Made by a program: the position numbers and the translations under genes. Positions 9,172 to 17,312 of a DNA stretch of 64,000 bases are shown here, one piece after another. Below the pieces are notes generated by a model. The model made no database searches, was not told where the DNA came from, and saw only the letters and a list, made by a program, of their open reading frames with translations. The stretch comes from Oscillatoria sp. FACHB-1407. Lineage in GTDB: Bacteria; Cyanobacteriota; Cyanobacteriia; Elainellales; Elainellaceae. The stretch spans positions 248,001 through 312,000 of the forward strand of contig NZ_JACJSA010000005.1 in NCBI RefSeq assembly GCF_014697545.1. The letters are read 5' to 3'. Every line of letters starts with the position of its first letter. Position 1 is the stretch's first letter.

Positions 9172-10281
9172 CTAGGCAGAAATTTTGATTTGAGACGCCC
9201 GCAATTGCCCACAAGCTGCATCCGCCTCTAACCCTCTAGAGCGGCGAACGCTGACAGCAATATGACGGTCTTGCAATGCTTTAACAAACGCTTGAATGCG
9301 ACGGGGCGTAGGACGTTCGTAATCTACTTCCTTAATGGGATTGTAGGGAATCAGATTGACGTGGCTCTGAAAGCCATGTAACTCCTGTGCCAGTTCGTCG
9401 GCATGTTCTGGGCGATCGTTCAAGTTGCCCAACAGAATGTATTCAAAAGTGACTCGTCGCCCAGTCTGTTTAACATAGTCCCGGCACTCTTCCAGCAAGG
9501 CACTGAGGGGATAATGGCGAGCACTGGGGATGAGTTGTTCTCGTAATGCCTGATTGGGAGCATGAAGACTAATTGCCAGAGTGGCTTGCAGGTGTTGGTC
9601 AGCCAATCGGCGAATGTGACCGGGGATGCCTACAGTCGATATGGTGATAGAACGTTGCCCAATGCCGACATCGGTGTTGAGCGATCGCACGGCGACTAAT
9701 ACGTTTTCTACGTTTAACAGAGGCTCTCCCATGCCCATAAACACAATGTTGCTGACCCGTTGCCCAAAATCCTCCTGCACGGTCAATACCTGATCAACAA
9801 TTTCGTGGGTTGCCAGGTTGCGGATAAATCCTCCCTTACCCGTAGCGCAAAAGTCACACGCCATCGGGCAACCTACTTGAGAAGACACACACACCGTTAA
9901 CCGCTTCTCTGTAGGAATCCCAACGGTTTCAATAATTTGCCCGTCCTGCATTCGCAACAAAAACTTGACCGTACCATCCGGTGCTGCTGAACGGTAGTGG
10001 AGTTGCGATCGCCCAATGGGAACCTCTGCCACCTGCGATCGCCACTGTTTTGAAAATACCGAAATATCTGCCAGCGATCGCGCCCCCTGTTGATAGATCC
10101 ACTGGTGCAACTGTTTGCCGCGATAGGCGGGTTGTCCTTGCTGCTGCACCCACTCGGTCAACTCCGCCAGCGACAACCCTAACAGAGGTTTGACTCCACG
10201 GGCTTGCGTGGGGGAATCGCTCTGTGTGGGTGCATCACTTCTAGATGCATCAGTTTGGTTATGGGAACTGGTCGCTGTCAT
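9172..10281 (-). CDS. rlmN: 23S rRNA (adenine-2503-C2)-methyltransferase
   Basis: A 369-residue radical-SAM enzyme that methylates C2 of A2503 in 23S rRNA (and A37 of some tRNAs in E. coli). The N-terminal helical domain (about 30-110) precedes a radical-SAM barrel whose cluster motif is Cys138, Cys142 and Cys145 in CPMACDFC. The two mechanistic cysteines correspond to Cys131 (seven residues before the cluster, as Cys118 in E. coli) and Cys357 in CGQLRAS near the C-terminus. The motif MGMGEPLLN is typical of the family. A 28-residue Ser/Thr/Gln-rich extension precedes the conserved start, so a later initiation is possible. Length matches the family. Confidence 0.96.
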   Translation of the reverse strand: MTATSSHNQTDASRSDAPTQSDSPTQARGVKPLLGLSLAELTEWVQQQGQPAYRGKQLHQWIYQQGARSLADISVFSKQWRSQVAEVPIGRSQLHYRSAAPDGTVKFLLRMQDGQIIETVGIPTEKRLTVCVSSQVGCPMACDFCATGKGGFIRNLATHEIVDQVLTVQEDFGQRVSNIVFMGMGEPLLNVENVLVAVRSLNTDVGIGQRSITISTVGIPGHIRRLADQHLQATLAISLHAPNQALREQLIPSARHYPLSALLEECRDYVKQTGRRVTFEYILLGNLNDRPEHADELAQELHGFQSHVNLIPYNPIKEVDYERPTPRRIQAFVKALQDRHIAVSVRRSRGLEADAACGQLRASQIKISA

Positions 10282-10375
10282 GGGTCGTTATTAATGCCTC
10301 AATCTACTATCTTAAGCCGTGATTTGAAGGATGAGGTGCAACGATGCACAGAGGGGTGCATCTGGCAGACTAAAC

Positions 10376-10545
10376 CCAGCGAATGAATTCGCGGCGATTA
10401 GAGCGAAGCCCGCCGACGCGGACTGAGGTTTTGACCCAGGCAGAATCGGTCTGCCACCTTCTCTCAACATACAAGGCAGGTTTTGTTCTGGTCGCTGCGG
10501 TTTTAACCGCCACTCCCCTCAGCGTCAGATGCACCCTGCACAGAG
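10376..10545 (-). repeat. Dispersed repeat family III, copy 2
   Basis: On the minus strand this reads from a GCATCTGACGCTGAGGGGAG edge through GGCGGTTAAAACCGC and AGTCCGCGTCGGCGGGCT to GAATTCATTCGC. It resembles the repeats at 59150-59310 and 52030-52290. It occupies most of the 450-bp gap between rlmN and the first Rieske gene; open frames on both strands here are repeat sequence. Confidence 0.7.
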
Positions 10546-10732
10546 CTATATGTTTTGGGGGGAGGTTGCGCGTTCTTTCCCAGGGTTGCAATGTATGCCG
10601 ATGTGCATCAGTACTCATTGTGGAGGAACCAACAACAAACCCGTCATACAGCAAACTGTGTGCTCAAATACAGTTTTTATCTCTATATCCTGAATACTGT
10701 ATACAATCAAAGCATTAATGGTAATGTAAACC

Positions 10733-11794
10733 TTGAATGCTTTGATTCAGATACTTCAATCAGATCCAGTGAATACCTCTCGACCCTCCTATGCAACCCA
10801 TGGCTTGAGCGATCGCGTGCTGGTCAATGACTGGCATGTGGTGGCGATCGCCGATGCGGTGCAACCGGGTCAGGTTCTTCCTGTTCGACTGTTGGGGGTG
10901 GATCTGGTCGTGTGGCGTGGTGGTGAAACGGGGGTGTTAGCCTGGAGCGATCGCTGTCCCCATCGCAGCATTCGCCTGTCAAGTGGGCGCGTCGAGGGCA
11001 ATACGTTGGTCTGCCCCTATCACGGGTTGGCGTACAACGAACAGGGGCGATGTGTGAATGTGCCCGCTCATCCCGACTACGTTCCGCCCCCACAAGCCTG
11101 TATACCCACTTATCGTGTACAGGAACGGTATGGACTGATTTTTGTCTGTTTGGGCGAACCTGAACACGATATCCCTGCGTTTTGGGAGTGGGACGACCCC
11201 AACCATCTCAAGTTTTTGTCGGGACCGCACTACTGTCGCTGTGGCGGATTTCGGGCGATCGAAAACTTTCTGGATCTGGCACACTTGCCCTTTATACACG
11301 CAGGTATTTTGGGTTCTCCTAACAAAGCGGTGATGCCGGATTATCAGGTTTTGGTGGATGAAAACGGCATTCAGATGGCTGATATTCAGATCTGGCAATC
11401 TGATCCGGTCGGGGTTGGGCACGGAACGATCGCCCACTATCACTACTGGGTGTTTCGTCCGTTGACAGCATACTTGCAGAAGGAAACCCCCGACGGGCAG
11501 CGACTCACCATCTGGTATGCCGTCACTCCGGTCAGTGAAGAAGAGTTCATCGGGTGGATGTGGGTGGCGGTTAATTTTGGGGATGCCAGTCAAATTGACG
11601 AGATGCGATCGTTTCAAGACAAGATTGTGCGTCAAGACCTGATGAACCTAGAGCAACACAACCCCAAACAGTTACCACTGCATCCCCAGGCAGAGTTTCA
11701 TTTACCGTGCGATCGCGGTTCTCTCGCCTATCGCAAGTGGCTCAAAGCGTTAGGAGTAACCTATGGCGTCATAGAGAGTGAGGTGCGGTATTAA
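10733..11794 (+). CDS. Rieske [2Fe-2S] aromatic-ring-type oxygenase, purine cluster
   Basis: A 353-residue oxygenase. The Rieske ligands are Cys75, His77, Cys94 and His97 in CPH and CPYH motifs, and the mononuclear iron site is indicated by ENFLDLAHLPFIH. Such enzymes hydroxylate or demethylate ring substrates using electrons from a separate reductase, none of which is encoded nearby. The neighbours make urate hydroxylase, HIU hydrolase and OHCU decarboxylase, so a purine substrate is the natural inference. In Klebsiella a Rieske enzyme (HpxD, with reductase HpxE) acts early in hypoxanthine breakdown. The start is uncertain: TTG at 10733 gives the full frame, GTG at 10769 is an alternative, and there is no in-frame ATG before the Rieske motif. 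Confidence 0.85.
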   Translation: MNALIQILQSDPVNTSRPSYATHGLSDRVLVNDWHVVAIADAVQPGQVLPVRLLGVDLVVWRGGETGVLAWSDRCPHRSIRLSSGRVEGNTLVCPYHGLAYNEQGRCVNVPAHPDYVPPPQACIPTYRVQERYGLIFVCLGEPEHDIPAFWEWDDPNHLKFLSGPHYCRCGGFRAIENFLDLAHLPFIHAGILGSPNKAVMPDYQVLVDENGIQMADIQIWQSDPVGVGHGTIAHYHYWVFRPLTAYLQKETPDGQRLTIWYAVTPVSEEEFIGWMWVAVNFGDASQIDEMRSFQDKIVRQDLMNLEQHNPKQLPLHPQAEFHLPCDRGSLAYRKWLKALGVTYGVIESEVRY

Positions 11795-11913
11795 CAATTC
11801 AAAATGAACTGGCAATGCATTCAGTATTCAACGATTCAAACGACTGAGATAAACCACAATATCGTTTATAGAGCAACCGACTTGATCACATTTATCAGGT
11901 AATTCAAGCAATT

Positions 11914-13074
11914 ATGTATCACCTTAAGGTTGTCATTATTGGTGCGGGTATCGGCGGGTTAACCACTGGAATCGCCCTTCGTCAGGCAGGTTATGACGTT
12001 GAGATTTACGATCGCGTCAGTCAGTTGCGTCCAGCAGGAGCAGGCATCTCGCTCTGGTCAAATGGGGTTAAGGTGCTGAATCGGTTGGGGTTGGGTGACA
12101 AGATCGCCAAGATTGGGGGGCAAATGGATCGGATGCAATACATCCGCTACACAGGTGAGTTGCTCAACGATATTGATCTGTATCCCTTAATTGAAACCGT
12201 GGGTCAGCGTCCCTATCCCGTTGCTCGAACCGACTTGCAGCAAATGTTGTTAGAAGCGTTTCCGGGAGAAGTCCAACTCAACTCCAAATGCATCGGTGTA
12301 GAACAGGATGGTCAAAGTGTCACCGCCATTTTTGAAAACGGACATCGAGCTACGGGTGATTTGTTGATCGCGGCAGATGGCGTTCGCTCGATCATCCGCA
12401 ACCAGATTTTAGGTGAACAGATTCACCCCCGCTATGCCGGATATGTCAACTACAACGGATTGGTGCCTGTCAGCGATGACCTGGGTGACAAGAACTCCTG
12501 GAGTATCTACGTCGGTGAACATAAGCGAGTTTCCATGATGCCAGTGGGGGGCGATCGCTTTTACTTCTTTTTCGATGTTCCCATGTCTAAAGGAACAGAA
12601 CCCCATCCTGACGGCATTCAAGTCGAACTAACCAACTCCTTTCAGGGGTGGTGTCAACCTGTGCAAACGCTGATCCAACGGTTGAATCCGACTCAAACGA
12701 ATCGGTTAGAGATTCACGATGTAGAACCCTTTCAACAGTTTATGCAGGGCAGAATCGCATTACTGGGTGATGCAGCCCACAGCACAACTCCAGATTTAGG
12801 ACAGGGTGGGTGTCAGGCAATGGAAGATGCGGAGGTGTTGACGCGCTATCTCCTGACCACCAACTTAGGTGTGGCGGATGCCCTCAAACGCTATGCTGCC
12901 GAACGCGCCGAACGCGCCAATGCCATCGTCCTCAAAGCCCGCAAACGCGCCGACCAGATTCACGGCAAAGACCCCGACATCACCGAAGCCTGGTATGCTC
13001 AACTGCAAAGTGAACCACCGGATGCAGTGACGGGAGCGATCGCCAAAACCATCTTAGGAGGACCGTTACGGTAG
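11914..13074 (+). CDS. hpxO: FAD-dependent urate hydroxylase (HpxO type)
   Basis: A 386-residue flavoprotein monooxygenase that should convert urate to 5-hydroxyisourate using FAD, NADH and oxygen. It has the N-terminal dinucleotide fold VVIIGAGIGGLTTG (residues 5-18), the DG-type motif LLIAADGVRS (about 150) and the FAD motif GDAAHSTTPDLGQGG at 285-299, which is characteristic of HpxO rather than of general salicylate hydroxylases. Length is close to Klebsiella HpxO. Next genes in the pathway, uraH and uraD, lie downstream, which strongly supports the assignment. It is 119 bases after the first Rieske gene and may form one transcript with it. Confidence 0.9.
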   Translation: MYHLKVVIIGAGIGGLTTGIALRQAGYDVEIYDRVSQLRPAGAGISLWSNGVKVLNRLGLGDKIAKIGGQMDRMQYIRYTGELLNDIDLYPLIETVGQRPYPVARTDLQQMLLEAFPGEVQLNSKCIGVEQDGQSVTAIFENGHRATGDLLIAADGVRSIIRNQILGEQIHPRYAGYVNYNGLVPVSDDLGDKNSWSIYVGEHKRVSMMPVGGDRFYFFFDVPMSKGTEPHPDGIQVELTNSFQGWCQPVQTLIQRLNPTQTNRLEIHDVEPFQQFMQGRIALLGDAAHSTTPDLGQGGCQAMEDAEVLTRYLLTTNLGVADALKRYAAERAERANAIVLKARKRADQIHGKDPDITEAWYAQLQSEPPDAVTGAIAKTILGGPLR

Positions 13075-13323
13075 AAAGGATAAACGATAAAGGATAAACG
13101 ATAAAAGAAGGATAAACGATAAAGGATGAAGGGTAAAACTAATATCTTATAATCGCCCAACCTTATCTTCTCTAACTCTTTCTTTTTATCCCTTATCCTT
13201 TATCCTTCAGCCTTTATCTTGCGAGTTTCTTCTCTAATTTCTCTCCCCTTTCATCCTTTAGCCTTCATCCTTCAGCCTTTTCTTTCTTCTTTTTTCCCTT
13301 TTCTTTTTTCCTTTTCTCTGCCT
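13075..13323 (+). repeat. Purine tract facing a pyrimidine tract (degenerate GGATAAA heptads)
   Basis: Immediately after the hpxO stop, 13075-13138 is built from repeats of AAAGGATAAACGATAAAGG type; 13180-13322 is the pyrimidine complement type (TTATCCTTTATCCTTCAGCC) and runs up to the ATG of the next gene. The two halves can pair over long imperfect stretches or form a triplex. Similar purine heptads follow other genes at 15835-15880, 47750-47805 and 55313-55380, all just after or between genes. Confidence 0.7.
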
Positions 13324-14403
13324 ATGCTAGTCACCAAACAACCTGTTTTTCAACGTTTCTGGTATCCCGTGATTCCTGTTGAGCAATTAGCCGATGGTCC
13401 CCAAGCCTTTGAGTTATTGGGGCAACCAATTGTGTTATGGCTCGATGCCGATGGCAAACCTGCGGCAGTGCGCGATCGCTGTTGTCACCGCACAGCAAAG
13501 CTGTCGTTGGGTAAGGTGAACGATGGCAAACTGGCGTGTGCCTATCACGGGTGGGAATTCAATGGCAGTGGTGCCTGTGTCCACGTGCCGCAATCCAAGG
13601 ATGGTTCCATTTCTCCCAGCTATAAAGTCACGGCTTATCACTGCACTGAGCGATATGGTTATGCCTGGGTGTGTTTAGGGGAACCTCTGATGGATATTCC
13701 CAACATCGCAGAAGCCTCTGATCCCTCGTTCCGATTGATCCACGAATTCTACGAACCGTGGAACTGTGCCGGGTTGCGCGTGATGGAGAATGAATTGGAT
13801 TTAGCGCACCCCACCTTTGTTCATACCACCACCTTTGGCAGTGAAGAGCACCCAACACCCGATTTTGTAGAAGTCACTGAAACCGAGTTGGGAATTCATG
13901 TCAGTGCCACACTGGGAGTCGTGAATCCCGCTCTACAAAAACAAAATCTGAAGATGGAGGATACGATTACCTATCGCACGTTAGATATGGATTGGATGAT
14001 GCCATTCACAATTCGCTTGCGAATTAACTATCCCAATGGAATGTCTCACATCGTTGTGAATACGATGACTCCCATCAACGACTCTACTTCTCAAATGGTG
14101 CAGTTTTGTTTACGCAACGACACCGAAGCTGACACAAAAGCGAGTGATGTGATTGCATTCGATCGCGCTGTGACATTAGAAGACAAACGCATCTTAGAAT
14201 CAACCGATTATGATGTGCCTCTTGCTCTCAATGCAGAAGAACATATGTTCACAGATAAACCTGGAATTGTAATTCGTAAGAAGATTGCAGCACTGCTAAA
14301 AGCACATGGAGAAGTTGAACAGACGAATCATACCTATGCGAACGATATCTCTTTATCGAGTCGGAGTGAAGTCAGCGAAACACGAGTCAAACAGTTGATT
14401 TAA
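13324..14403 (+). CDS. Second Rieske [2Fe-2S] oxygenase, coupled to uraH
   Basis: A 359-residue oxygenase with Rieske ligands Cys53, His55, Cys72 and His75 and a mononuclear-iron motif [14 protein letters not shown]. It is a distant relative of the first Rieske protein, about the same length, and is the other half of the cluster around hpxO. The frame is open upstream through the pyrimidine tract, but that part would encode an implausible Phe/Leu/Ser-rich leader, so ATG at 13324 is chosen. Its stop codon overlaps the uraH start by one base (TAATG), indicating translational coupling to purine catabolism. Its exact substrate (hypoxanthine, xanthine or another purine) is not shown by the sequence, and no reductase partner is present. 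Confidence 0.85.
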   Translation: MLVTKQPVFQRFWYPVIPVEQLADGPQAFELLGQPIVLWLDADGKPAAVRDRCCHRTAKLSLGKVNDGKLACAYHGWEFNGSGACVHVPQSKDGSISPSYKVTAYHCTERYGYAWVCLGEPLMDIPNIAEASDPSFRLIHEFYEPWNCAGLRVMENELDLAHPTFVHTTTFGSEEHPTPDFVEVTETELGIHVSATLGVVNPALQKQNLKMEDTITYRTLDMDWMMPFTIRLRINYPNGMSHIVVNTMTPINDSTSQMVQFCLRNDTEADTKASDVIAFDRAVTLEDKRILESTDYDVPLALNAEEHMFTDKPGIVIRKKIAALLKAHGEVEQTNHTYANDISLSSRSEVSETRVKQLI

Positions 14404-14765
14404 TGTCAGGCAAATTAACAACTCACGTTCTGGACACTGCTCATGGATGTCCTGCTGTTGCGATGACCATTGAGTTGTGGGCGATCGATACGCAATCCCA
14501 GCATAAGCAACTACTCAAAACCATTCAAACCAATGCGGATGGAAGGAGCGATCGCCCCCTTTTAGCTGACGGTGAATTGCAAGTCGGTGTCTATGAATTG
14601 GTGTTTGCAGTGGGTGACTACTTCGCTCAACGAGGTGATACCTTACCACAACCTCCTTTTCTCGATCGCATCCCCATTCGCTTTGGCATTGCCGATCCAA
14701 CCGCTCACTATCACGTCCCATTGCTGGTGTCCCCCTGGTCTTACAGCACCTATCGCGGCAGTTGA
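14403..14765 (+). CDS. uraH: 5-hydroxyisourate hydrolase (transthyretin-like)
   Basis: A 120-residue enzyme that hydrolyses 5-hydroxyisourate to OHCU, the step after urate hydroxylation. It begins with the family signature [14 protein letters not shown] (residues 5-18, His8 catalytic in homologues) and ends with the invariant C-terminal YRGS at 117-120; the conserved [18 protein letters not shown] region is complete. Length equals bacterial HIUases. Start overlaps the second Rieske stop. It is cytosolic (no signal peptide), unlike the periplasmic variants of some proteobacteria. Confidence 0.96.
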   Translation: MSGKLTTHVLDTAHGCPAVAMTIELWAIDTQSQHKQLLKTIQTNADGRSDRPLLADGELQVGVYELVFAVGDYFAQRGDTLPQPPFLDRIPIRFGIADPTAHYHVPLLVSPWSYSTYRGS

Positions 14766-14790
14766 TAGAGTTTCTTAGTTACCAGGATCT

Positions 14791-15117
14791 TTAACCTCGT
14801 TGTGCTGTGATTGCAGACAGCCATTCATTTCGGTTAAACACTACCAGGGCATAAATTTGATTGTCACTCGTTGATACAGAGATGGAATTGGGAAGCAACG
14901 GAATGATATTGAGAAATTTGGTCCAACAGGCTTTCACACTCACAATCTTAGAGATAGGGATAATCACGGCTCCCGTTTGGACGTTGAGTCGATGGGACTC
15001 GAAGACTAGCCGCTGATTTGTCAGATATAACTGTCCACCAACCGTTTCAATACCTCGCTGAAGGTTAGCACCACCCTGTTTAATGAGCCGCTCGTCTATC
15101 TGGAATGGAGTCTTCAT
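14791..15117 (-). CDS. GRAM/PH-like domain protein
   Basis: A 108-residue protein resembling a single GRAM domain (PH-like fold): GGQLYLTNQRLVFESHR is the usual first motif and IPISKIVSVKACW the second strand pair. GRAM domains bind membrane lipids or proteins; bacterial single-domain versions have no assigned role. There is no signal peptide or membrane segment. It is inserted on the opposite strand between uraH and the TRIC-like gene, so it is not part of the purine operon. Assignment rests on motif resemblance only. Confidence 0.6.
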   Translation of the reverse strand: MKTPFQIDERLIKQGGANLQRGIETVGGQLYLTNQRLVFESHRLNVQTGAVIIPISKIVSVKACWTKFLNIIPLLPNSISVSTSDNQIYALVVFNRNEWLSAITAQRG

Positions 15118-15204
15118 ATAAGCAACTATGCTGTATTTTGGAATCCTGTCATGTCTAACACACTTTAGTATTTTATAAGTTCACTGATTGGGAAATCTTT
15201 AGGC

Positions 15205-15828
15205 GTGATTTTCTACTTATTGGAGCTATTGGGAGTAGCAGTTTTTGCGGTTAGCGGTGCCTTAGCCGCAGGTCGTAAAAGCCTTGACTTACTGGGGGTT
15301 TTTGTGATTGCGGTTGTCACTGCGATCGGTGGTGGAACCCTGCGCGATGTCTTGCTCGATCGCCACCCAATTTTCTGGATTGAAAATCCGCTCTATCTAA
15401 TTGTTATTTTAATTGCGGCTGCTCTAACCTTGGTCTACACTCAATTTCGCCAACCTCCTAATCGAGCTTTGCTGATTGCCGACGCTTTAGGACTGGCTCT
15501 GTTTGCCATTAGCGGTGCTCAATTGGCAGAACAGGCAAACTTACCTGCCATCATTGTGGTCTTGATGGGAACCATCACAGGTGTTGCGGGGGGCGTAATT
15601 CGCGATGTGATTCTCGCTGAAATTCCCCTGATTCTGCGTCGAGGCAACATCTATGCCACAGCCGCGATCGCCGGAATCATTGTCTACCTCATCCTACAAG
15701 GAATTGGGGTCAATCGCTCCATCGCTTCTCTGGTTGGTATGACGGCGATCGCCACCCTGCGATTGATCGCTATTACCTGGGGCATTACGTTACCAGTGTA
15801 TAGCCTGCCCAATCATGGGGAAGAGTGA
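15205..15828 (+). CDS. TRIC/UPF0126 (YadS/YicG-like) membrane protein
   Basis: A 207-residue integral membrane protein with seven predicted hydrophobic helices and the internal duplication typical of the family: [21 protein letters not shown] with [12 protein letters not shown] in the first half, and [11 protein letters not shown] with [16 protein letters not shown] in the second. Relatives include prokaryotic TRIC cation channels and E. coli YadS/YicG, proposed as glycine transporters. Substrate here is unknown. The GTG start at 15205 puts the first helix right at the N-terminus. The last 27 codons exist again, in degenerate form, at 16795-16875. It lies between uraH and uraD; a role in purine breakdown is not implied by family. 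Confidence 0.88.
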   Translation: MIFYLLELLGVAVFAVSGALAAGRKSLDLLGVFVIAVVTAIGGGTLRDVLLDRHPIFWIENPLYLIVILIAAALTLVYTQFRQPPNRALLIADALGLALFAISGAQLAEQANLPAIIVVLMGTITGVAGGVIRDVILAEIPLILRRGNIYATAAIAGIIVYLILQGIGVNRSIASLVGMTAIATLRLIAITWGITLPVYSLPNHGEE

Positions 15829-15883
15829 GGAGGGGAAGAATGAAGCATGAAGAATGAAGAGTGAAGGATAAAAGAAAAAATGC

Positions 15884-16016
15884 GGCGTTGCTGATCTTGG
15901 GGATGAATGAGTCGCGAGCAAGATGCTCGCACTGGTTTAAACGATTCACCTGAAAGGAGTGTGAGCGTCTCGCTCACGTCTGTGTCAAAATAATCATCCC
16001 TCTATTTAGCAACGCC
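15884..16016 (+). mobile_element. 133-bp MITE-like element with perfect 8-bp target duplication
   Basis: The left end reads GGCGTTGCTGATCTTGGGGA and the reverse complement of the right end GGCGTTGCTAAATAGAGGGA; both share GGCGTTGCT and then GGATGA. Flanks are the perfect direct repeat AAAAATGC at 15876-15883 and 16017-16024. The interior has two small hairpins (GCGAGCAAGATGCTCGC and GTGAGCGTCTCGCTCAC) and no coding frame. It sits between the TRIC-like gene and uraD. Confidence 0.75.
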
Positions 16017-16092
16017 AAAAATGCAATTAATCGCCAATTGTGAATGGTCATTGATTCATTGTTAATGTGTACCCCCCACTCCCGGTTTCCCT

Positions 16093-16593
16093 ATGTCCTA
16101 TTCCATTGCTGACCTGAATGCCATAAGCCAGACTGATTTTGTTGCCGCAATCGGAGATGTGTTTGAACATACCCCTGCGATCGCCGCTACGGTCTGGAAT
16201 CATCGCCCTTTCAACAATGTCAACCACCTGCATCAAACGTTGGTGATGGTGATGCATCAACTCAGTCGGGCGGAGCAACTGGCACTGATCCAGGCACATC
16301 CCGATCTGGGAAGTAAGGCCAAGATGGCAGAAGCCTCGGTTCAGGAGCAAATTGGAGCCGGATTAAATCACCTGACTCCGGATGAATACGAACGGTTCTT
16401 GCATCTCAATCAAGCCTACAAAGACAAGTTTGGCTTTCCGTTTATCATTGCCGTCAGACACCACACAAAAGCCAGTATTTTAGAAGCGTTCGATCGCCGC
16501 CTGTTGAACTCCGTTGCCGTAGAAATGCAGCAAGCCCTCACCGAGATTGCTGAAATTGCGCGATTTCGACTCCTGGATCGGGTGATTGCCTAG
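16093..16593 (+). CDS. uraD: OHCU decarboxylase
   Basis: A 166-residue enzyme that decarboxylates 2-oxo-4-hydroxy-4-carboxy-5-ureidoimidazoline to S-allantoin, completing the urate-to-allantoin route with HpxO and UraH. The catalytic His69 is in the HPDLGSKAKMA motif, followed by QIGAGLNHLTPDEYERFLHLNQ-type helices (given here in parts) and the conserved FPFIIAVRHH segment. Length matches bacterial UraD. It is all-helical and cytosolic. A MITE lies between it and the upstream gene, so it may have its own promoter. No allantoinase is present in the window. Confidence 0.95.
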   Translation: MSYSIADLNAISQTDFVAAIGDVFEHTPAIAATVWNHRPFNNVNHLHQTLVMVMHQLSRAEQLALIQAHPDLGSKAKMAEASVQEQIGAGLNHLTPDEYERFLHLNQAYKDKFGFPFIIAVRHHTKASILEAFDRRLLNSVAVEMQQALTEIAEIARFRLLDRVIA

Positions 16594-16621
16594 AAGACTG
16601 AGCTACCAATTTCAACCCATG

Positions 16622-16723
16622 GCGGCATTGCTGAATGCAGATATGATTCCCGAAAACTGACCACTGATGTACGGGCGTTTCGCGAAACGCCCCTCCGAAA
16701 TTCCTATGCTGGATCAGCAAGAC
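16622..16723 (+). repeat. Degenerate inverted-end repeat carrying a GGGCGTTTCGCGAAACGCCC palindrome
   Basis: Left edge GGCATTGCTGAATGCAGATA and the complement of the right edge GGTCTTGCTGATCCAGCATA are imperfect inverted ends related to those of the 133-bp element upstream. The centre (about 16672-16692) carries the palindrome that is also the core of the 91-bp MITE family. No clear target duplication is visible. Confidence 0.5.
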
Positions 16724-16794
16724 CTCAATAGCATGGATTCCTCTAGCTCTTCCTACACGCTCTTCTATCCGCAAAATGGATTCTTTGTGCGGGG

Positions 16795-16875
16795 GCGATC
16801 GCTACCCTCCAATTAATTGCTATCATCTGGGAGATCACACTACCTGTGTACATTCTGCCTAATCAGGAAGAGTAA
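16795..16875 (+). pseudogene. Remnant of the 3' end of a TRIC/UPF0126 gene
   Basis: This 81-base segment translates as AIATLQLIAIIWEITLPVYI followed by LPNQEE and a stop, closely matching the last 27 codons of the TRIC-like gene ([20 protein letters not shown] then LPNHGEE). Nothing upstream resembles the rest of that gene. It is either the scar of a tandem duplication that once spanned uraD or the tail of a deleted paralogue. Synonymous as well as non-synonymous differences show that the copy is not recent. Confidence 0.8.
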
Positions 16876-17065
16876 AAAGGTGAAGAGTGAAACATGAAAA
16901 GGGTAAAGGATTGCGTCAGAATTCAAACTTGAGGGGAAGTTGCCACCAAGTTGGCTAGTTTCAGCTACTAGCCTTAGTCAGTTGGAATGACCCCGTATCA
17001 TCAACCCTTAAGAAGAACCAGAAGCAACGACTGTAAGCACCCCTACTTTCGGTGTTTGAGCCAAA

Positions 17066-17215
17066 TCAGCAAACTGTGAAATTGCAGTCAGAAGAAGGAG
17101 TAGGAGACGGTTGCGGTGGTGGAGAGTTTTGATTAATAGAGAGTGCATCTATAGCCGATGCTCCAGCTACTATTGCAATAAGAGTAGCAGTAATAAATAG
17201 TACTTTGCGATTCAT
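17066..17215 (-). CDS. Small exported Pro-rich peptide with C-terminal cysteine pair (49 residues)
   Basis: A short gene not longer than 150 bases. Its ATG at 17215 is preceded by a perfect Shine-Dalgarno AAGGAGG about 8 bases upstream, one of the best in the window. The peptide has MNRK, a hydrophobic core (VLFITATLIAIVAGASA, residues 5-21) ending in an AxA-like site, then a Pro/Ser-rich mature part SPPPQPSPTPSS and the C-terminal CNFTVC, where the two cysteines could form a disulfide ring. It lies 97 bases downstream of the WD40 ATPase gene on the same strand and may be the third gene of that operon. No family is recognised. A structural, signalling or effector role cannot be chosen from sequence. 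Confidence 0.6.
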   Translation of the reverse strand: MNRKVLFITATLIAIVAGASAIDALSINQNSPPPQPSPTPSSDCNFTVC

Positions 17216-17312
17216 ATAGGTTTACCTCCTTGAACAATTATTTAGATTGCAGTTATCAAAATCTACATTGCTCGGTCTAAGAATTCAGCACAAACAACTG
17301 ATAATCTCTATT

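Noticed and set aside
10979..11635. A 218-codon minus-strand open frame
   Set aside because: It is antisense to the first Rieske gene, which has clear motifs; no ribosome site.
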